Source: Panicum virgatum (lineage: Eukaryota; Streptophyta; Magnoliopsida; Poales; Poaceae). Taken from it: DNA of 64,000 nucleotides. Made by a program: the position numbers and the translations under genes. Location: the NCBI RefSeq assembly GCF_016808335.1, contig NC_053138.1, positions 14,067,900 to 14,131,899 on the forward strand. The letters run 5' to 3'. The stretch's first letter is position 1; each line of letters starts with the position of its first letter. Below, in pieces: positions 57,952-64,000 of the stretch. The notes beneath the pieces were generated by a model. The model was not told the DNA's origin. It searched no databases and saw only the letters and a list, made by a program, of their open reading frames with translations.

Positions 57952-59049
57952 TCAGCAAGATGAATCCCCCACCTCTTCCTGCAATGAAGCAAGTGCACAA
58001 GCAGTATCCAGATCCTGGGGGCGTTGCACTAATACTACAGATTTAATGTCATCACGAAGCCCATCAATAAACCGTAAAGTAAAATAAAGGGGATCCTGAG
58101 GAGAAGAATAAGCAGCTAGTTGATCGACTAGTGTAGAGAATTGCTCAATGTACTCTGACACCGAGCCAGTCTGCTTAATGTGAAACAGCTGACGGATCAG
58201 TAATTCATGCTGATCACGCCCAAATCTATCATGAACCAATTTACAAAAATCCTCCCAATTAAGAGACATAAGTTTGCGCTCAATCGACTGCAACCAACGG
58301 GCTGCAGCATCCTCAAATTGCATGACTGCAAACCGAACCCAAACTGACTTATTGACCCCGTACATATCGAAGTAATTTTCAGTACGCGACTGCTAGAGCT
58401 TGGGGTTCTCGCCGGTGAAAATGGGGAAATTCAGTTTAGGCAATCGACCAGTAGCAGGAAACATAGCAGGGCCAGCCGAACTCTGAAATCGGTAAAAGCT
58501 AGGGAGACGCAAATCGGGACCAAAACCAGGGGGAGGGAGTGGATCTGACGACGTACCCTTGACCGGGAGGTGGGTGAGGGTCGTAACAAACCCATACTCG
58601 TGCTCCCGGTTACGAAGGTCATGGCGGTGCCCATCAGGGCCGACGGCTGGGTTGCCGGCAGGTGGAGACGCCGCAGCCGCCTCCGGGCTCGAGAGGATGC
58701 CCGGCTCATGGGATCCCCGATCGAGGACCACTCGATCGAGCTGCTTGTTGACGGCACCGATCTGCAGCTTGAGATCCTCCACAGCCGCGTCCACACCGGG
58801 CCGCCAGGCAGCAAATTCTGACGTGGAGGCCTCGACCACCTTGAAGCGGTCACCGAGAGAAGACTCCAGACTGTCTACACGAGACTCCACTGCGGAGAAG
58901 CGATCCCCGAGCTTCTTCATCTCGTCCATGAGCAGCTTCGTGTTGGGGTCCATGGCGCCGTGGCTTTTCTGGGAGCGGGTGTAGTGGGGATGGGGAAGGA
59001 GATCCAGCACAGGTCGCAGAATCGAGTCTCTAATACCAGATGTTAGCAT
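57952..59049 (-). pseudogene. gypsy gag
   Basis: Starts at about 58952 with MDPNTKLLMDEMKKLGDRFS and a heptad-rich coiled coil, then the retrotransposon gag domain (AARWLQSIERK ... FIDGLRDDIKS, 58300-58050). Stops at 58393-58395 and 57952-57954 interrupt an otherwise continuous frame. Confidence 0.85.
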
Positions 59050-59287
59050 ATTGGTAGCGGAAGGAGAAGGAAGGAGGAGTCAGAGAGTTCGGAGAAGCAA
59101 GCAGAGGCGGAGAGGAGGACGAACAGAGGTCGTCTTTGTTAAGGGAATAATATTGTTGGAGTACCAAAACTGATTAGCTCTCTTCCTCTCCCACTCAGAC
59201 TATATCTGGCACTCTGGGCCATGGACACGGATGTTGGGCCGGGCGTCACGCCTGGGCCTTGGGCTGGAGCGGGATACTGTGCCAACA
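59041..59287 (-). repeat. 5' LTR of the gypsy element
   Basis: 247 bp; same ends as the copy at 54020. The primer-binding site abuts its left edge with a 2-base spacer. Confidence 0.9.
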
Positions 59288-59958
59288 CTCAGGTTCCAGG
59301 CCCAAATGTTTCACTCCATCTCCACAGTCTACAGACTACAGCCGAGAGCTTGGTCCAGTGAACCTGGTACTTCATCATTTCAAGAGGGCAAGCGCCCATT
59401 GTCACGACAACCATGATGATGTCCGGGTCCTTGATCCGACGGGGAGGCGTCCGGGGACTATCCGTATCCACTAGCCACCGTGATCGTCCTCATCGATCCA
59501 TGCTAGACCTTGGAGGAGGGGCCAGGTCGGACCCACGGACCACTCGCCAGGTGCTCACCTCTGGCCTGACGCGCGGGTCGCAACACGCCGTACCGTGGTG
59601 CCACCTCTCCAACTCCAACAATGGAGAGAGAGCCTGCTTGCGTTGCATGCATGTTTGGTCAAGTGTCCTTCTCGCACAGTCGCACCAACCTGACCTCGCC
59701 CACTCCATGGCCGACATAGATCTTCGCACTGATTCTGACGCCATGCCCTCCTAGTAGTAGCTACCTCATTGCACGAACCATGGCAAGAACACGCACGGAC
59801 ACATGGAGGAGAGCTTGAAATTAAATTGCATTGAGCAAACGTGGCAATGCTAGCTGACAGAATCAAAACACGCGTTCACCGATCGAAAGAAACTGACGAG
59901 AGCTATACATGGGAGACGCGCGCGGCACACTACGGGCGTAAAAGGCTACGGCGACCGG
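59288..59958. other. 3' flank of the OVATE gene
   Basis: No gene recognised. The gypsy element inserted about 670 bp downstream of the OVATE stop codon. Confidence 0.4.
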
Positions 59959-60915
59959 TCAGGGATCGTTGCCGAGGACGGCCTCCCAGACGTCCTCGAA
60001 GGCGGCGAGGATGGCCGGGTGGTGCCGCGGCGAGTTCAGGGACAGGTACCACACCAGGAGCTCGCTCAGCGCGTCGGCGCCGCGGAGGCGCCGCCCGGCC
60101 ACCATCTCCACCATCGAGCTCCGGAAGTCGGCGTACGGGTTGTGCGACCGCTTCACCACCGCCTTGCTGCCCGCGGCAGCCACGGCGGCGCCGTCCTTGC
60201 GCTCCACCAGCTTCCTCTTCTTCTTCTCCGCGTCGTGCTTACCCGCCGTGGCGGGTGCCGCGGCCGGCCGGAACGCGTCGGCGGGCCTGAGCGCGCGCCT
60301 CGGCGGCGCGCGGCGAGGTGGGTTCGTGTGCCGCCTCGGCCTGGCGCAAGCACCGGTGGCGGTGTAGAAGTCCGCCGTGGAGTCGGAGGAGAAGCTGTGG
60401 GACGAGAAGAGCGTCGACCTCGTGTCCGTCGCCTGGCCCCTCTCCCCGTCGCTGCTGAACGGGGCCAGCTCGCCGTCGGTGTCGGTGGACGACGACCAGC
60501 TGTACAGCGGCGAGCGTGCCTTATCGGCGCCATTACCCTTCTTGCGCGTGCCGCTCTTCACGGCGCCGACGTCCCTCGCCGCCGGCATCGGCGAAGGCAG
60601 AACCGCCGCGCCGACCGTGCGCGCGGAGCAGTCGATGGAGATGTGAACAAGCGCCCGCGCGCTGCGGCGGCGGCGGCGGCGCTGGGACGACCTGCCATCG
60701 AAGGGCTTGGGCCGCTGCTCGTGCGCGCACCGAGCTAGAGGAGGTGGTTCTTGGCGCGAGGCCGCGGCATTGGCGCTACCGGCGACGCCGACGAAGGCGG
60801 TGGCCGAGGTGGTGGCGCAGGACGAATGGAGGAGGATCTGCGCGAGCCGCTGCCGCAGCCGGCCGCCGACGCCCACGCCGTGGCCGCCGGTCCTGTCGTG
60901 GCGGCTCCTGTCCAT
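59959..60915 (-). CDS. OVATE family protein (OFP)
   Basis: Single exon, 318 residues. The C-terminal OVATE domain (DUF623) spans about 253-315, starting at KRSHNPYADFRSSMVEM and containing LLVWYLSLNSPRHHPAI and AFEDVWEAVL. A Lys/Arg run (EKKKRKLVERK, about 227-237) may be a nuclear signal. The N-terminal two thirds is low-complexity, Ser/Ala/Arg-rich, as usual for OFPs. Members are plant-specific transcriptional repressors and bind TALE homeodomain and TRM proteins, shaping organ form. The intronless, very G+C-rich gene is typical. A weak TATA-like string (ctattttaag on the minus strand) lies about 90 bp upstream. Confidence 0.92.
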   Translation of the reverse strand: MDRSRHDRTGGHGVGVGGRLRQRLAQILLHSSCATTSATAFVGVAGSANAAASRQEPPPLARCAHEQRPKPFDGRSSQRRRRRRSARALVHISIDCSARTVGAAVLPSPMPAARDVGAVKSGTRKKGNGADKARSPLYSWSSSTDTDGELAPFSSDGERGQATDTRSTLFSSHSFSSDSTADFYTATGACARPRRHTNPPRRAPPRRALRPADAFRPAAAPATAGKHDAEKKKRKLVERKDGAAVAAAGSKAVVKRSHNPYADFRSSMVEMVAGRRLRGADALSELLVWYLSLNSPRHHPAILAAFEDVWEAVLGNDP

Positions 60916-61792
60916 GAAGGAATTGATCGAGCACTCGACAGTACAGGTGTGCGTGCGTGTCTTGGGGTTTCGGCCTCCTCACGCTGGCGCGGCGAGGGGC
61001 TTAAAATAGCTAGTTGGGACGGGATCACGATAGTCTCTGGGGCTCTGGGCACATAGATGGCCAGGACCAGCCGCATGTGTCGTCTAGTCACGCAGGGAAT
61101 TCTACACAAAGATCCTTTTCATTTGCGGTCCCAATTTTGTTTTGTACAAACTTTACAATAAACAACTCAATTACTCCAGAAGTACAGAAATCCTAGGCGT
61201 TTTAGATATTAAAATTTGTATAGGTTCATAAAAAACATCCAAGCAGACAAGCATGCACCACCACCACGCCAACAAAGAAAGAAGAAAAGACATTGTGCAA
61301 ATTGATTTGTTTAGGGAAAATTTTGTTTTAGCTTTGGATTTGGAAAAATAAAACACTGGATTGTGGGGAGAAAAGTTGGTCCTACTATCTTCCTCCCTCT
61401 CTTTTGTTTCTCCCCATGAACAGAGAAGATCGTAGGCTGGGCAACTGGGCATCCATGGCCTCTCTTCTCCTTGCTGTCTCAGCCAATCCAAGCGCAGAAA
61501 TGGATTACTCGCGGTCTCCTCCTTTCCCCTCAATTTCTCGCTTACTAGATTTTGTGTGAATCCCAGGAAAAAGCCCGTAAACGTCACTACCTGAAGCTAA
61601 AACAGACATGTCCGTACGGAGTATTAGCCATGCCATTGGCAATGCCGTCAACAAGAAACCGGAAAATAATGATCACTGAGCCGGCTGCCCGTACTTGGTA
61701 CTAGTAGTACCTGGTAGCATTGGGTCGGGTCAGCAGTGCAATGCTGCTGCCGACTGCCACGGCGGCCTCGCTTAGACCATGTGTTATGTTTA
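60916..61792. other. 5' region of the OVATE gene and intergenic DNA
   Basis: The proximal 100 bp is the probable promoter and leader. Beyond that A+T-rich DNA without a gene reaches the MITEs at 61793. Confidence 0.4.
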
Positions 61793-62126
61793 GGCCCCGT
61801 TTGGTTGCGCGTTGTAAAGTTTTTGAAAAGGCATCTTTCTACATTTAAAGTACTAAACATAGACTAATCACAAAAATAATTACAGAACTCGTCTGTAAAT
61901 CGCGAGACGAATCTAATGAGCCTAATTAATCCGTCATTAGAGGTTGTTTACTGTAGCATTACTGTAGCAATTTAGCATCTGATTACATTCTAATTATGTT
62001 CATTAGATTCGTCTCGCCATTTACAGACAGCAGTCGCAATGCGTTTTTTATTTCGTCTAGATTTAAGTCTCCATACAAGTGCCGAATTTTTTTTTGGAAT
62101 TTTGAATTTTGGAACTGAACACGGGC
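61793..62126. mobile_element. Tourist-like MITE (TSD tta)
   Basis: Starts ggccccgtttggtt and ends gaacacgggc, with tta at 61790-61792 and 62127-62129. The interior has attcgtctcgc and related strings seen in the other Tourist-like copies. Confidence 0.75.
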
Positions 62127-62377
62127 TTAGTTGGTGAAAAATCATTGATTTTGATATTGTAGCATATTTTGTTGTTATTTGATAAATAATGTACAATTAT
62201 GGACTAATTAAACTTAAAAGATTCATCTCGTGCTAATAAGTTAGATTGTGTAATTAGTTATTTTTTAACTGCATTTAGTGCTTCGTGCATGTGTCCGAAT
62301 ATTTGATGTGATAGATACTGTAGAAATTTTTTGAGAACTAAACAGGACCTAAAAATTTTTTAGAACTAAACAGGGCC
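62127..62377. mobile_element. Second MITE, 5' truncated, fused to the first
   Basis: Continues directly from the first MITE as ttagttggtgaaaa and ends gaactaaacagggcc followed by tta (62378-62380). An internal copy of the terminus (gaactaaacaggacct) lies 30 bp before the end. Its own left terminus is missing. Confidence 0.6.
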
Positions 62378-62380
62378 TTA

Positions 62381-63589
62381 TATTCTCCGTGTTGCGCGCT
62401 CACGCTGCCGCTGCCGCGGCACTGCTGCTCCTCGCCGCTGCGCCATCTGGAGCGGCTCGTGGCGTTCACCCCGCTGCCATGCCATCGGCCCGGAACTACC
62501 TCGTGGTCACGTCCCCGGCCGCCCGGCGGCGCCTGCGGGAATAATCACAGCCCAGCACAGCTCCTAGGCCGTAGGCCCCGCGCGTGTTGTGCGATCGGGC
62601 TCGGTGGTGCTCGTGATCCCACCGGCCGGCCGGGCTGCGGCTCCTACCGGCCGCACGGCACTACGGCGCGGCAGGCAGCGGGATGTGGGCGTGCCCGCCG
62701 GCCGCAGCTGGCACGAGCTCGGGGATTGCATACGCGTCGGCGTGTCGCGCCGCCCGGATGCCGTCCTGGCTGATCCCCGAACGACGTTGCCGTCATGTGC
62801 CTGCCTGCCCGCCCTCCCCCCACCCATGATTTGGTCCCTTGCTAGTTGCTGCCACCACTACCAGATAGTCCGATCAATCCCCACCGATGAAAGCGCGCAT
62901 CGATGCAAAAGAAGAGGATAGGGCAAGAGTCAAGAGCGCCATGATTACGTGAATCTGGCACCCAAAAAAAAGGAGATTAGGGCGAAGGCTGAAGACGCAG
63001 TGCGAGACAAGGGAATCTCCAACGAGATACACAGGCTCCAACCCATCGAGGTTAGAATGGGCTCTGCTGCTATTTTGCTGTTACGCCTCGCACCAGCATG
63101 CTCGCGGTTCTGCAAGCAGCCAGCCGGCGCGCATAAGCTTCGGAAGCATGCGCCGAGCCCGGTTGGTGAGCGTTGGGCGTTTGCGCAGCGCGGCGGCCTC
63201 TCCAGCCAAGCCTCGCAGCTGGCTGCTTGGTTTAACTTTGAAAGGTGGCTGCTCCGTCACGAGAGCACAGCCCCGCCGGCATCTTGTTTATTATATATGT
63301 ATGTATCTTTCGGTCTCTGACCTGAAATTTGTTTCCAATTCAGCAGGGGGAGATGGGATCACGTCAAGCGCAAACGACACTCGCCTACACCTACTGCTTG
63401 CTCCCCATGGTGGCGGCCCTCGCTTTCGATTTCAAACGAGGCCCGGTAGTTGCCAAGGAGCGGAGACAGGCGCAACGGCCTATTAGCATTGACATTCCCA
63501 TCTCGAAGTTTGCAACCACATGATCGGGCCGGGTTAACAGTACAAAACGTTTGCAAGCCTCCAAACTCCGATACAACTGGAGGCAAACT
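62381..63589. other. Intergenic, nothing recognised
   Basis: 62390-62830 is G+C-rich with overlapping open frames and no domain. The rest is mixed. Confidence 0.4.
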
Positions 63590-64000
63590 CACTATACCAC
63601 AGCCCCGATACACCAACTGATGAGTCGGCAAAAGCCATTGTACCGACAGATCATCAGTTGGTATAGATGTATGCCGACACCACTTATGTGTCGTTGTAAG
63701 TGGCGTCGGTATAACTTATACCGACTGTCATATCTTTACCAACTGATCATTGGACGCCATTGGGAGTTTTTAGCGACCAATGGTTTGACGAGATAGTTTA
63801 TATGGATTAAAAAAATAATCCACGACAAATTAGTGCAAATGTAACATTTGAGTTTCAGAGGTCCACCGTATCCATCACAAATCCAAAGTTATTATCAGTG
63901 CATGAACTTTCATCTTGAGATACATGAAACATACGAATATGGATATAGATTCAATAGGAGCATATAAAACATTGACATTGATCATCCATACAAATATTAG
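63590..64000. mobile_element. CACTA transposon terminus, running off the window
   Basis: Begins CACTATACCAC at 63590, followed by subterminal motifs in both orientations: accaactgatgagtcgg, cagatcatcagttggtat, tgccgacacc, ggcgtcggtat, accgactg, accaactgatca. Dense inverted subterminal repeats behind CACTA are diagnostic. The other end and the 3-bp duplication lie outside the window. Confidence 0.65.

Larger units (their letters stand above)
54020..59287 (-). mobile_element. Ty3/gypsy retrotransposon (chromovirus-type), decayed
   Basis: LTRs at 54020-54269 and 59041-59287, primer-binding site near 59027-59038 (minus-strand tggtattagaga, next to the right LTR), and purine tract left of the internal region at about 54270-54281. 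Domain order gag, protease, RT, RNase H, integrase, chromodomain-like end. LTRs differ at about 10 positions plus a 3-bp indel (about 4 %). Several nonsense codons and frameshifts make it inactive. No matching target duplication is visible (tgaga left, ctcag right). Confidence 0.93.

Noticed and set aside
60019..60738. Plus-strand frames opposite the OVATE gene
   Set aside because: Antisense shadows; the minus frame contains the OVATE domain.

Overview
The window is nuclear DNA of a grass (Poaceae), probably a panicoid. Evidence: intron-rich genes with GT-AG splice sites, single-exon genes that are very G+C-rich at their 5' ends, and dense Tourist-like and Stowaway MITEs, a Helitron end, CACTA and long-TIR DNA transposons, LTR retrotransposons and an L1-type LINE. 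There is no operon structure; genes are single islands separated by transposons. Species cannot be fixed from sequence alone.

Six host genes are well supported. From left to right: a 16-exon AAA-ATPase of the DAA1-like, N-terminally anchored family (4695-9587, +, 841 codons); a two-exon membrane-associated kinase regulator (MAKR-like, 16852-17816, +); an NDR1/HIN1-like protein with a LEA_2 domain (25594-26328, -); a two-exon LEA14-type protein (32995-33577, +); a three-exon group IIe WRKY transcription factor (49230-50399, -); and an OVATE family protein (59959-60915, -). In the multi-exon genes the proposed exons join in frame. The set leans towards signalling and stress response, but the genes do not form a pathway or cluster.

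Transposons. 34861-44787 is an L1-type LINE with an intact ORF1 and a decayed ORF2. A complete Ty1/copia element (38215-42810) has inserted into that ORF2 with identical 108-bp LTRs, a perfect 5-bp target duplication and one uninterrupted 1457-codon gag-pol frame. 54020-59287 is a decayed chromovirus-type Ty3/gypsy element on the minus strand whose LTRs differ by about 4 %. Four long-inverted-repeat elements with the same terminal layout lie at 9838-11470, 20548-21551, 28500-29464 and 29700-30500. The first carries a promoter and the first ~65 codons of a receptor-like cytoplasmic kinase gene. Further TIR elements with G+C-rich cargo are at 26933-28356 (TAA target duplication, PIF/Harbinger type), 31257-31998 and 48296-48898 (each with 11-bp direct repeats), and 45075-46027.

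The most interesting items are the short-LTR copia element, whose G+C-rich N-terminal third lacks any recognisable gag zinc knuckle, and the kinase promoter/exon capture. Others are a hAT-type MITE inserted with an 8-bp duplication into the LEA14 promoter, a Helitron-associated 33-bp minisatellite carrying five CACGTG boxes, and a WRKY promoter with W-boxes around a 108-bp GA tract. All calls rest on reading the sequence; no database search was possible.
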